Shown: positions 34,593-43,800 of the stretch, one piece after another | Layout of the letters: the number at the start of each line of letters is the position of its first letter | Numbering within the stretch: position 1 is the first letter of the stretch | Origin: Mycolicibacterium brisbanense | Lineage (GTDB): Bacteria; Actinomycetota; Actinomycetes; Mycobacteriales; Mycobacteriaceae | Direction of reading: 5' to 3' | NCBI RefSeq assembly: GCF_001570425.1 | Contig: NZ_BCSX01000021.1 | Location: forward strand, 310,001-374,000 | DNA: 64,000 nt | Translations under genes and position numbers: made by a program | The notes under the pieces: generated by a model | What the model was told of the DNA's origin: nothing | Database searches by the model: none | The model's input: only the letters and a program-made list of their open reading frames with translations

Positions 34593-35489
34593 TCAGCGAG
34601 GGTCCGTGGCTTGGTCGGATACGGCTTCGAGCTGGGCGAGCTGCGCAGCACTCAACGAGATTCCGCCTGTCGCCACATTCTCTTCAAGATGGGTGATCGA
34701 TCGGGTGCCGGGGATCAGCAGCGTATTGGCGGCGTGTGCCAACAACCAAGCGAGCCCGACTTGAGCGGCGGTGGCCCCGGAATCTGCCGCGACTTGCTTG
34801 ACGACGTCATTGTCGGCGACCTTGGGGAAGCTGGCAAACGATGATCCGAGGGGAAAGAAGGGCACCCAGGCGATACCACGGTCCAGGCACAGCTGCAGAA
34901 CATCTTCGTGTCGGCGGTCGAGCAGGCTGTAGGCGTTTTGTACGCACACGATGTCTGCGGGCAGTGCGCGTATCAACGTCGCGGCGTCAACGTGGCTCAG
35001 ACCGATGGCGCCGATCTTGCCCTCGTCACGCAGGGCGATCATTTCCGCAAGTTGGTCGTCGAGATCGACGGCTTGATCTCCTTCGGCGATCAAGCCCGGG
35101 GCAATGTCGGCGCGCCGGAGGTTCACCACGGACACCTGCTCCAGACCTAGTTGTACGAGATCCCGTTCGACCGCGACGCGTAACTCTGCTGGCTTCTGCG
35201 CGAGGGTCAACGACGGCGCACCTGGTACTGAGCGGGCACCGACCTTGCTGACGACGACCAACCCGTCCGCGTACGGAGACAACGCCTGCCGGATGCGGCG
35301 GTTGACCTCGCCATCGTCGTAGAACGAGGCGGTGTCGACGTGGTTGACGCCAAGGTCGATCGCTCGCCGAAGCAGTGCGACCGCGTCCTCAACCGCTCCG
35401 CGCCCAATCCCCATTGCGCCATACCCGACCCTGGCGACGGTGTGAGTCGCAATTCGGCCAGGACCACCTGGCTGCCGATCGTGAACCAT
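34593..35489 (-). CDS. Aldo/keto reductase
   Basis: 298-residue (beta/alpha)8 oxidoreductase. The family pattern is VARVGYGAMGIG at the start, GVNHVDTASFYDDGEVNRRI (catalytic Asp and Tyr about 55-60), and VVSKVGAR with the catalytic Lys. ADIVCVQNAYSLLDRRHEDVL and the C-terminal NTLLIPGTRSITHLEENVA NADP site follow. It probably reduces aldehydes or ketones with NADPH. It is divergent from a TetR regulator, and two CGGAGG-N2-CCTCCG palindromes lie between them, so the TetR protein very likely represses this gene. The reductase is intact although it borders decaying genes on the left. Confidence 0.88.
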   Translation of the reverse strand: MVHDRQPGGPGRIATHTVARVGYGAMGIGRGAVEDAVALLRRAIDLGVNHVDTASFYDDGEVNRRIRQALSPYADGLVVVSKVGARSVPGAPSLTLAQKPAELRVAVERDLVQLGLEQVSVVNLRRADIAPGLIAEGDQAVDLDDQLAEMIALRDEGKIGAIGLSHVDAATLIRALPADIVCVQNAYSLLDRRHEDVLQLCLDRGIAWVPFFPLGSSFASFPKVADNDVVKQVAADSGATAAQVGLAWLLAHAANTLLIPGTRSITHLEENVATGGISLSAAQLAQLEAVSDQATDPR

Positions 35490-35515
35490 GTATCTCCTAG
35501 GGAATAATGGTTGTT

Positions 35516-35567
35516 GCGGAGGCCCCTCCGCTTAAGGATGAGACTATCAGTATCGGAGGTTCCTCCG
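35516..35567. promoter_or_regulatory. Two TetR operators between the aldo/keto reductase and TetR genes
   Basis: GCGGAGG-CC-CCTCCGC (35516-35531) and CGGAGG-TT-CCTCCG (35554-35567) are perfect inverted repeats with the same half-site and 2-base centre, 38 bp apart. They sit in the divergent gap, or just inside the longest possible TetR frame. This arrangement strongly suggests autoregulation plus control of the aldo/keto reductase. Confidence 0.75.
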
Positions 35568-35572
35568 CTTTG

Positions 35573-36121
35573 GTGACATCGACTCGCTCCGATGCCCGCC
35601 GCAACCGCGACCGGCTTTTGGCAGCCGCCACTGCGGCCTACTCCGCTGGTGACGGCGCGCCCACGTTGGAGGCAATCGCCCGATCGGCCGGCGTCGGCAT
35701 CGGAACCTTGTATCGGCACTTTCCGACTCGCGACGCTCTTGTCGAGGCGGTGTACCGCGCCGAACTAGCCGAGGTGTGCGCAGCCGCGCCCCGACTGCTC
35801 GCTCGTCATCCGCCACAAGCCGCTCTGCGCCGATGGTTGTCGCGTTACGCCGAGTTTGTCGCCACGAAGCAGGGTATGGCCGAATCGCTTCATGCCATGG
35901 TCGAGTCGGGCAAGGTGGCGGCCGTCGACACCCGGGCCAACCTCACCGCCGCCGTCGCAGCGCTCCTGACTGCAGGAGCATCCGACGGCAGTCTGCGCGC
36001 AGACATCCTGGCCGACGACGTAGTGTCGAGCATGGTCGGTGTTGTGCTGACCAGCACGTCGAGCGCGCAAGCGCACCGCATGTTTGACCTCCTTGTCGAC
36101 GGCATCGTCACCACGCGGTGA
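35573..36121 (+). CDS. TetR family regulator
   Basis: 182-residue regulator starting at the GTG at 35573. An open frame begins at 35507, but its first 22 codons cover both operator palindromes, so the later start is favoured. The HTH region is SDARRNRDRLLAAATAAYSAGDGAPTLEAIARSAGVGIGTLYRHFPTRDALVEAVYRAELAEV (about residues 6-68), and the C-terminal helices form a TetR-type ligand domain. The divergent aldo/keto reductase gene and the two palindromes define the likely regulon. The ligand is unknown; such pairs often respond to reactive carbonyls or quinones. Confidence 0.88.
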   Translation: MTSTRSDARRNRDRLLAAATAAYSAGDGAPTLEAIARSAGVGIGTLYRHFPTRDALVEAVYRAELAEVCAAAPRLLARHPPQAALRRWLSRYAEFVATKQGMAESLHAMVESGKVAAVDTRANLTAAVAALLTAGASDGSLRADILADDVVSSMVGVVLTSTSSAQAHRMFDLLVDGIVTTR

Positions 36122-36332
36122 ATCACTGGGGAACACATCAGCTTCTGTCGACCGAGTTGCCGATCACGGTAAGCATGCTGTACACCTCGTCATGCCACTG
36201 CCGGTGGCTGTCGAGTCCATCGGCGAGCTCAGCCTCACTAGGAGGGCTTCCACCCTTAGCCGCCAAGCCATTTCGCAGCGGGCATGTGTTGGACTACCAG
36301 ATCGTTCGCCGTAAAGGGCCGATATCGGTCGG

Positions 36333-37202
36333 TCATGAGCTTGTGGCCCATTGCACGAATAACCGACCTGCTTCCCGCAGAACCGCTTCCCGCTCATCGG
36401 AGGGTTTGCCTGGGGCGTCGTAGTACGCGGCCACCAGAAGGGGCGGCCGCTCGGCTGGACGGGCCAGTAGATAGTCGTTGGTCTCGTTTTCGACGTTGGT
36501 GCCAGGTCGGTCAGCACCTTGCCAGCCCTCGGGCAATGCCGCGCGTAGGCGGTTGAGACCAGGCGTGCAGTTCGCCATCCCGTGTTCCAGGATGGCCTGA
36601 GACGTCGCAGTGAGCACGTCACCCAGCAACAGCCGCTGTGCGGTCATCACGATTGCGCGCGGCGACGTGGTGTCGAGCGCACCGTCGGCTCGATTCGACT
36701 CAGGCTCTTAGCGATCAGAGCGGGTCACGTTGTCACCCAATTCGCGCACGAATTGGGTCAGGCCAGCAGGACCGCCGGCGCCGCGCATCAACAACACAGC
36801 CGCCGTATTGTCACTCTGCTCAAGGATCGCTTGTAGCAGCGTGCCGACGGGTAACGCTCCATACGCAGCGTTGGCTTGGGTCACCGGCGAGGTGAAGAGA
36901 AGGTCTTGTCGGGTGTAGGGAACAATGCGATCGAGTTGTTCCCGACCTGAATCGATGCGCGCCAGTATCTGTCCTGCCAACAGCCCTTTGAAGGTGCTGC
37001 ACATGAGAAACCGCTCGTCGGCACGCCATTCCAGCGTCCGCCCCGACCCAGTGTCCAGCGCGAATACACCGAGACGGCCCCCGTGCAGCTGTTCGACACC
37101 GGCCAACGACAGCGGTGCCGACAACGCCCTGGGCGCCGCGAAGACGCCTGCCAGCAGAGGTAACCCGAGCATCAAGTTCCGCCGCCTGATCGCACGGATC
37201 AC
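36333..37202 (-). pseudogene. Class A beta-lactamase with premature stop
   Basis: A signal-like start (IRAIRRRNLMLGLPLLAGVFAAPRALS, possibly Tat-type) precedes a class A serine beta-lactamase. The active site S-T-F-K is in FLMCSTFKGLL (Ambler 70-73), and the SDN motif is in LEQSDNTAAVLL (130-132). GDNVTRSDR then runs into an in-frame TAA (36708-36710). Directly after the stop, EPESN continues in frame, corresponding to the omega loop with Glu166 and Asn170. The rest of the domain follows without frameshift to 36333. The stop replaces the residue before Glu166. The K-T-G motif is also changed (DRPGT). A GTG at 37202 is the likely start. Inactive unless the stop is a sequencing error or is read through. 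Confidence 0.82.
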
Positions 37203-37407
37203 GATTCGTCCCTTGTCTGCAGTGGCGGATCGGCGGGCCCCGGCCAAATGACAGCTTGGGCCACTACCACGCCGCGGCCCGACGATCGGTACCGCGGAAC
37301 TTGCGTGCTCATGGATTACATTGTCACACAGTCTATCTGGAAGGAGCCTGGGCCGCCGACCACAGCTTGTGCGGGTGCAGCCCACACCCGCGCTCGCCAC
37401 GTAGCGG

Positions 37408-37824
37408 TCAGACCTTCTCGCCCAACGCAATACGTAACCGGGTCAGCGCATTCATCAAGCTGATGCTCGCGGTGAGGTCGACCAAATCCCTCTCCGAAAA
37501 CACCGCGGCCAGCCGCGCCCGCAGATCTTCGAGGTCCCCGCACGAGGTGGTCAACGCCTCAGTCCATTCCAGGACCAGCAGCTGCTTGGCATCAAACGCC
37601 GACGAATGGCGCCAGCCTGGAATCTTGTCGATGACAGACTGATCCACACCCATCTGCCGCAACTCCCCCGCGTGAAAGGCGCAGCAGTATGCACATCCGA
37701 CCAGCTGGGCAACACGGAGTTCGGCCAATGCGACCAGCGCCTCCTCGACCTCCGAGACACGAATGGCGTGGTGTGCCTTGTACAGGTGGCCGATCACGTC
37801 CTTGGAGACCGACTTGTAATCCAC
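37408..37824 (-). CDS. Carboxymuconolactone decarboxylase / AhpD-like protein
   Basis: 138-residue helical protein of the CMD/AhpD family. The redox pair lies in LRVAQLVGCAYCCAFHAGELRQMGV, a C-x2-C followed by His, as in alkylhydroperoxidase AhpD, which reduces lipoyl- or peroxiredoxin-linked disulfides. The GTG at 37824 is preferred because AGGGAG lies about eight bases upstream and the family start YKSVSKDVIGHLYKAHHAI follows; an ATG 21 codons upstream is an alternative. It is an isolated gene on the minus strand. A role in peroxide defence is likely; the electron donor is not encoded nearby. Confidence 0.83.
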   Translation of the reverse strand: MDYKSVSKDVIGHLYKAHHAIRVSEVEEALVALAELRVAQLVGCAYCCAFHAGELRQMGVDQSVIDKIPGWRHSSAFDAKQLLVLEWTEALTTSCGDLEDLRARLAAVFSERDLVDLTASISLMNALTRLRIALGEKV

Positions 37825-38024
37825 GAAATTCGCTCCCTGGCCCCGCCCAGCGCCGCTCGCCGGATCATCGCCTAGGCCAACTCCCACACGGCGCGCAATA
37901 TTCCTGGGGCTCCAGAACGCTCGGCACAGCCGGCCACTGACTGCTTCTGATGGACGCTGGACGCGTCTCGGACCGTAAACCTCAGCTGCGCAAGGGCATA
38001 CACGTCAACGAGTCCATGCCGGCC

Positions 38025-38636
38025 CTAAGAGGCATAACGGAGCCGGTACCAATTCGGCGCGGCCTTGCTTAGCGGTTTCGGCATTCCCTGGGTCGACGCC
38101 GGCTCGACGTCGGTGACCGCCCAACCGGCGAAAACACCTTCGAGCTCATGCCGATTGGAGCCACGAGGAAAGGGCCGCGGTAGAGCGGCAAGCGAAAAGG
38201 CCAACATCAACAGGGTGGCGCCAGATGCCGCCAACGACGTGACGCCCTGCGCCATGCTCAGTCGCTGAGCGGGGTCGAGGCCGTGATAGCACCCGACATC
38301 GAGGAAGAAATCGTATCCAGCGCCGAGCTGGTCAGGTCCGAGGCGCGTGACATCGGCCTTGACGATCGGCACTGACAGTCCCAGCTCCTCGATGCGGCGC
38401 CGTGCCCGCGTAACAGCCTGCGGGATGAATTCGACGCCGGTGACCGCCCAGCCCCTGATTGCCAGTTCGGCGGCGTATCTTCCTGAGCCACAGCCCAAAT
38501 CGAGTGCCTTGCCCGGCCCTCCGCGCTCGGCTTCCTCTCGGTCGAACAACTCGGCCAGCTTGCCGCTCTCGGCTTCGCCTGCACGCTCCCACGGAGTGAA
38601 TCCTGTCGCGTATGCCAGTCGATAGAACGTGCTCAT
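38025..38636 (-). CDS. Class I SAM-dependent methyltransferase
   Basis: 203-residue methyltransferase. The SAM-binding motif I is KALDLGCGSGRYAAELAIRGWAVTGVEF (about residues 43-70), with motif II-like VKADVTRLGPDQLGAGYDFFLDVGCYHGL near 105. The ATG at 38636 has GGAGG five bases upstream and is preferred over an ATG four codons earlier. It is divergent from a TetR gene, and a perfect 15-bp palindrome lies between them, so it is probably TetR-controlled. The substrate is unknown. Its N-terminus (FYRLAYATGFTPWE) resembles small-molecule or thiol methyltransferases. Confidence 0.86.
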   Translation of the reverse strand: MSTFYRLAYATGFTPWERAGEAESGKLAELFDREEAERGGPGKALDLGCGSGRYAAELAIRGWAVTGVEFIPQAVTRARRRIEELGLSVPIVKADVTRLGPDQLGAGYDFFLDVGCYHGLDPAQRLSMAQGVTSLAASGATLLMLAFSLAALPRPFPRGSNRHELEGVFAGWAVTDVEPASTQGMPKPLSKAAPNWYRLRYAS

Positions 38637-38656
38637 CGCATCCTCCACATATTCGT

Positions 38657-38671
38657 TCTAGTCTGACTAGA
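38657..38671. promoter_or_regulatory. TetR operator, perfect palindrome
   Basis: TCTAGTC-T-GACTAGA is a perfect 7-bp inverted repeat around one base, in the 62-bp gap between the divergent methyltransferase and TetR genes. It overlaps both likely promoters. Confidence 0.75.
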
Positions 38672-38698
38672 CTTAATATGGAGCTATGATTACCGGCC

Positions 38699-39352
38699 GT
38701 GACCGAACCTGTCAATACGCGCCGCTACGACTCGTCCAAACGCCGAGCCGTTGCCGTCGAGCGCCGTCGGCGGATCGTGGACACGGCAGCACAACTGTTC
38801 CTGGCCAACGGCTACGTTCGCACCACGACGGCCGAGATTGCCCAGTCTTCAGGTGTCTCGAATGACCTCATCTTCCGACTCTTCGGCAGTAAGCGCGGGA
38901 TCTTGAAAGAGGTCATGGACTACGTCATCGGCGGCGACGACGAAGACATCGCAGTTCTCGATCGCCCGGAACCTGAAGCGGTTCGGCAATGCAGTGATCA
39001 ACGAGAACAGTTGGAGCTGTTCAGCATTGGCATCACCAAGCAGTTGGCACGGGTGGCGCCCTATAGCGCACTTGTCCAGGCAGCCGCAGCCGTCGAACCT
39101 GAAATCGAAGGGCTGTGGGCGGACTTGAATCTGCGTCAACGCCGAACCTCCATGACAACGGTGGCCGAATGGCTGGCCGACAACGGCCCGTTGAAAGACT
39201 CGAAGACAGTTGAAGACGCCGCTGCGATTCTGTGGACCTTGACCAGCAGCGACGTCTACCTCATGCTGACCAACGACTGGCACTGGACTACCGCGCAGTA
39301 TGAGCAGTGGCTGCTCCAGATGCTGCTTGCCGCTCTAGTGCCCGAACGATAG
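38699..39352 (+). CDS. TetR family regulator
   Basis: 217-residue regulator. The HTH is RRRIVDTAAQLFLANGYVRTTTAEIAQSSGVSNDLIFRLFGSKRGILKEVM (about residues 22-72), followed by a helical ligand-binding domain rich in Trp near the end (NDWHWTTAQYEQWLLQML). The start is a GTG at 38699, 27 bp from the palindromic operator. With the divergent methyltransferase it forms a two-gene autoregulated module. The inducer is unknown. Confidence 0.88.
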   Translation: MTEPVNTRRYDSSKRRAVAVERRRRIVDTAAQLFLANGYVRTTTAEIAQSSGVSNDLIFRLFGSKRGILKEVMDYVIGGDDEDIAVLDRPEPEAVRQCSDQREQLELFSIGITKQLARVAPYSALVQAAAAVEPEIEGLWADLNLRQRRTSMTTVAEWLADNGPLKDSKTVEDAAAILWTLTSSDVYLMLTNDWHWTTAQYEQWLLQMLLAALVPER

Positions 39353-39409
39353 CGAGCAGCTGGCGGTCGACCACCCCGGCAACCATCGACGCGCACATGG
39401 CGACAGTGG

Positions 39410-40546
39410 TCAGCGATTGAGGTTGGCGACGAATTGCAACACCCGATAAGGGTTACCGGTGGCAGTGTGCCATTGGCTGACCAATATGACCATCTGGTCG
39501 AGCGTGGAGCCGGGAACGATGTAACCGCCGTAGTTTTGCGCCACGCTGTCCTGGGTCGCGATCGTCGTCATCGGGGTCCACGGCGCCGCCACCTGCGTCA
39601 CATCGTCGGCCACCCGGGCCTCGACGCAGAGGGTTGTCGCGTTGAATCCCGTCAACACCGCCTTGCCCTCGATCAGGCGCAGACTCACCTCGCCGAACAG
39701 GTCACTGTTGAGCGGACTCGGGGCCTGATCCCAGCCCCAATCCGGCCCGTCGCCGATCATGCCCCACGCGTGCCAGGTGTTGCGGTCGGTGAACGCGGTC
39801 GCCGGACAGCGATACAGCCAGAGTTGGTGATCGCGGGCGAACCCGTCGGCGATGATGTAGACCCAGTTGCCATCCTGGTAGCCGCTGATCTGGGTTTGGT
39901 TGCCGCTCTGCCAGTCGGCGGCCCGCCAGGAGCCAGGCACGCTGGCCCAGCACCCCTGCGTGGCGTTGATGCGCACAAGGCGCGTATCGGAGGGAATGAG
40001 GTTCGCCGTCCGGGTCACCAGCGCGTAGTCGATCCCGAACACCTGCACCGTGCCGGCCGGCAGCTGGCTGCCCCCGTCGACATGCGGCCAGGTTTCGGCG
40101 TACAGGGTGCTGCTCTTGCCGAACGCGAAGTCGAATTCGATGTGGGCGCTGTTGAGGCTGCCGGGCCGCACATGCAGGCCCATCGACCGGCTCCACTCCC
40201 CGATACCCACGCCCTGACCGGCAAACGTGTCACCGGCAAGGGCGACCTGACCGCTCGGTGCGATCTCGCAAAGGTCGGTACCGCCCGCGCCGATCACGCC
40301 GGTCGGCGTGCCGGTCCCGGCGATTGGCCCGAGATTGATGACTTCCCCGGGAGCTGGCTGCGGCAGGTCGGAAACCATCGCCTCGGCAGCCGCGGCGACC
40401 ATCTGCTTGAATCGTGGCGGCAGAACTCCGGACTTCGGTGCCGGCACAGCGGGTTTCGCTGGTTTCGGTCGCGCCGTCTTCACTGCTTTCTTCACAGGGC
40501 TGCGCCCACCTCGCGCGCCGGCCTTCTCGGTCTGCTTGGCCGCCAT
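39410..40546 (-). CDS. DUF4185 domain protein
   Basis: 378-residue protein. A Lys/Ala/Pro-rich basic N-terminal region (about 1-45; AAKQTEKAGARGGRSPVKKAVKTARPKPAKPAVPAPKSG) precedes a beta-propeller-like DUF4185 domain. The domain contains GTDLCEIAPSGQVALAGDTFAGQGVG, GCWASVPGSWRAADWQSGNQTQISGYQDGNWVYIIADGF and a C-terminal NYGGYIVPGSTLDQMVILVSQWHTATGNPYRVLQFVANL. There is no N-terminal signal peptide. DUF4185 proteins are usually envelope-linked glycan-active or glycan-binding candidates. It is the last gene of a minus-strand trio with the kelch/ASH protein and the multicopper oxidase, though a 299-bp gap separates it from the kelch gene. Confidence 0.8.
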   Translation of the reverse strand: MAAKQTEKAGARGGRSPVKKAVKTARPKPAKPAVPAPKSGVLPPRFKQMVAAAAEAMVSDLPQPAPGEVINLGPIAGTGTPTGVIGAGGTDLCEIAPSGQVALAGDTFAGQGVGIGEWSRSMGLHVRPGSLNSAHIEFDFAFGKSSTLYAETWPHVDGGSQLPAGTVQVFGIDYALVTRTANLIPSDTRLVRINATQGCWASVPGSWRAADWQSGNQTQISGYQDGNWVYIIADGFARDHQLWLYRCPATAFTDRNTWHAWGMIGDGPDWGWDQAPSPLNSDLFGEVSLRLIEGKAVLTGFNATTLCVEARVADDVTQVAAPWTPMTTIATQDSVAQNYGGYIVPGSTLDQMVILVSQWHTATGNPYRVLQFVANLNR

Positions 40547-40845
40547 GGTGCCCCCTTACCGCGTGTCGGCGGATCCTGCACCGCCGCCTATGACAGATGT
40601 TGCCACCGGTCCAGCGCGACACCATGCGTAGTGCTGTACTCCACCACGGACGTAGGGCGTTGTACCGGTTCGGTTTTGGTGCGTGCGCTTTCAGAATGCC
40701 CGGCCACCTTTGGACCGAGAACGAAGACGTTGCGTTGCGCCTTGCGCCACAGCGGTTTTGGGAGAACTCCCGGGACAGGTCACATCCGCACTTGGCGGTT
40801 CGCCATGGCCGAAACGCGCTCTCCGTTGTTGCCGGCATGGACCCG

Positions 40846-43800
40846 CTATGTGAGCGCCGTCAGATCGTTGTCGACCCACCCCGGACCGGCGGTGAAGAAG
40901 AGCTCATGGATGTGATGGCCGGCGCCGATGAAGAACACATGCTTGCTGTCGTTGCCCAGCGGGTAGCCGGTCAGGCCGGTGGCGGGGATGGGTGGCACCG
41001 CGCCGGCGAGGGTGGTCAGGTCGTGGTCCGCCCAACTCCCGCCGGAGTCGATGTCGAGCTCGTGCACGTGACTGTCGGCACCGATGAAGAACACATGCTG
41101 ACTGCCATTGCCGAGCGGGAACCCGGTCAGGGCGGTGCCCGGCGTGGATATCACGGCGCCAGCCAGAGCGGTCAGGTCGTTGTCCGCCCAGCTCGCGCCG
41201 GCACCGGAGCCGATGAAGAGCTCGTGCACATGATTGTCGGTCCCGATGAAGAACACATGCTGACTGTCGTCACCGAGCCGGTAGCTGGTCAGCGCCGTGG
41301 CCGGATTGGGTGGCATCGCGCCGGCCAGAGCGGTCAGGTCGTTGTCCGCCCAGCTCGCGCCGGCACCGGAGCCGATGAAGAGCTCGTGCACATGATTGTC
41401 GGTCCCGATGAAGAACACATGCTGACTGTCGTCGCCGAGCCGGTGGCTGCTCAGCGCCGTGGTCGGACGGGGCGTCGCTCCGCCGGCCAGAGCCGTCAGG
41501 TCGTTGTCCGCCCAGCGCCCATTGGAGCCGATGAAGAGCTCGTGCACATGGCTGTCGGTGCCAACAAAGAACACGTGCTTGCTGTCGTCACCGAGTGCGT
41601 GGCCGGTCAGTTCGCTGGTGACAGCAGGCGTCACGGCGCGCGCTAGTGCGGTTACGTCGTTGTAGACCCAGCCTTCGGCGACGGTGAAGTAATACTCATA
41701 GACGTCGCCGTCGGTGCCGATGAAGAACACGTGCTTGCTGTCGTCGCTGAGCCGGAAGCCGGCCAGGGCTGTGGTCGGGATAGGAGGCACCGCACTGGCC
41801 AAGGTGGTCAGATCGTGGTCCGCCCACACGGAGCCAGCCGCGATATCGAGCTCGTGCAGGAACTTGTCGGTGCCGGTGAAGAAGACATGTTGACTGTCAT
41901 TGCTGAGCCGGAAGCCTTCGAGAGCGGTGCCCGCCACCGGCAGAGGCGGCCAGCCGGTACCGCTGACACCCACGACGGCCGGGCTGCTCGGATCATTGCT
42001 GAAGATCGTCAGTGTCGCAGCTGCGGCTCCTCGATGTGTCGGCTGAAAGCGGATCGGGACCTCGACGGAGCCACCGCCCTCGACCGTCAGCGGCAAGCTG
42101 GCTACCTGTGGTGGGACAAAGGTCGGCGCGGACGAGACAATGCCGGTGATGGTCAGCTGACATGGCCCTTGGTTGCTGATGACGAGGTCCAGGTCGGTGA
42201 ACTTGCCCAGGCGAACCTCACCGAAATCTCCAGCGCCAGGGACCATCAGAGTCAACCGCGGCGCGGGCGCTGTGCCCGACACCACCACGGTTTTGGGCCC
42301 GGTCGGGTCGTTGCTCAGAACCGAGATCGTTGACGATTTCGACCCGAAGGTTGTCGGCTGGAAGCGAATCGGCAACTCGATGGAATCGCCGGGGGCAACG
42401 ACGAGAGGATAAGAAAAAACCCCGGGAGGAACGAAGTCTGGCGACGACGAGCTGACCGCCAGGATCTGCAAATCGCACGGCCCGCGATTGTTCAGTACGA
42501 GGCCGCGGTCCACGAATGAGCCCAGACAGGCTTTCCCGAATTGCCCGGCACCCGGGAAAGCGAGCTCAAGGGCAGGCGCGCCACCGGTACCGGTGGCGTC
42601 CACATCGAGATTCGGCGTAACGGGGTCGTTGCTGGTGATCCGGATCGTCGCCGTTTCAAAAGCCGACGTTGTCGGCGTGAACTCGATAGTGAAGTCAACC
42701 TCGTCGCCCGACTCGATCGTCAACGGCGTCACGGGATTCGGCAAGACGGTGAAATCACCAGACCCAGCGATGTTCGATACCGTATCGACGATCAGGTCGG
42801 CGTTGCCAACGTTGAATACCGTCAGCGTCCGATAGGCCCGGCTGCCGGCGCACACCGTAGCGAAGTCGAGATCGTCCTCAAGAGCAACCGCGATCTGTGG
42901 CAATTGCGTTGCAACGGTGACAGTGACCGGATCGGACGGAATTCCGTTGGCGATCACGCGCAACTCATAAGAGCCGGTGGGCAAGGACGCCGGAATGTCA
43001 ATCAGCGTGCTGTGGACGGCGGCGCCGGTGGCTATTCCGAGCGTCGAGAAGTCGAAGCTGCGTACGTAGTGGACGGAGGCGCCCATGGTCAGCTGAACTA
43101 TCGGGAAGTTGGTGGCCATCTGGGCGTCATCACCGTACGCACACGCTTGGGAGAGGCCGTTGAGCTGCGTTCCGTGAAGCTTGTAATGGTGCCCGACCGC
43201 CATCGACGTCGGACAGGACGTGATCGTCGGCCGCCAGCTGGGGTCAGGCGCGACCAGCGCCGCGTCGGGAGTCAGTAGGCTCAGCTTCCCCGCCTCTTCG
43301 GAGCTGAACAGGACCTGTCCCGTCGGCAGCAACAAAAACCGTGTCTGCCACGTGTCAGTCGTGTTGTTGGAGGGCTGCTTGTCGAGCGCTACCGGCGTCG
43401 CGTTGGTCGCGGGGTCGTAGACGTACACGATCGAGGGGTTCGACCAGAATTGGGTCGCGTTCTTCTCGGCCACCGTGTTCCCGGCTACCAACAGAACCTT
43501 GCCGCCCGGCAGCAGAACGCAGGGCGCGTCGATCGCCGTTTGGATGTTGCCGTTGGGGCTGTTGAAGTTATTGCCGCTGGTGTCGGGCGGGAGGTCCGGT
43601 CCGGCGGTCCACGACCCGGGTTGGGTTGGACTCCCCGGAGGTATGTACAGCGCGGTGTGCCCCGTCGCACCGATCGCGAACAGGTGCCCGTTGGGCAACA
43701 CGACCGCGGGACCGATCTCGCTGATGTTGACGCTGACCGGCGGGGTGGCGTTGTTCTGAAGACTCATGAGCGCTAGCTGCTGCGTGAGTGTGGCCGGAGA

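Noticed and set aside
41170..41499. Tandem repeats as a CRISPR-like array
   Set aside because: The repeats are 162 bp, in frame, and code for conserved protein blades; there are no short repeats with unique spacers and no cas genes.
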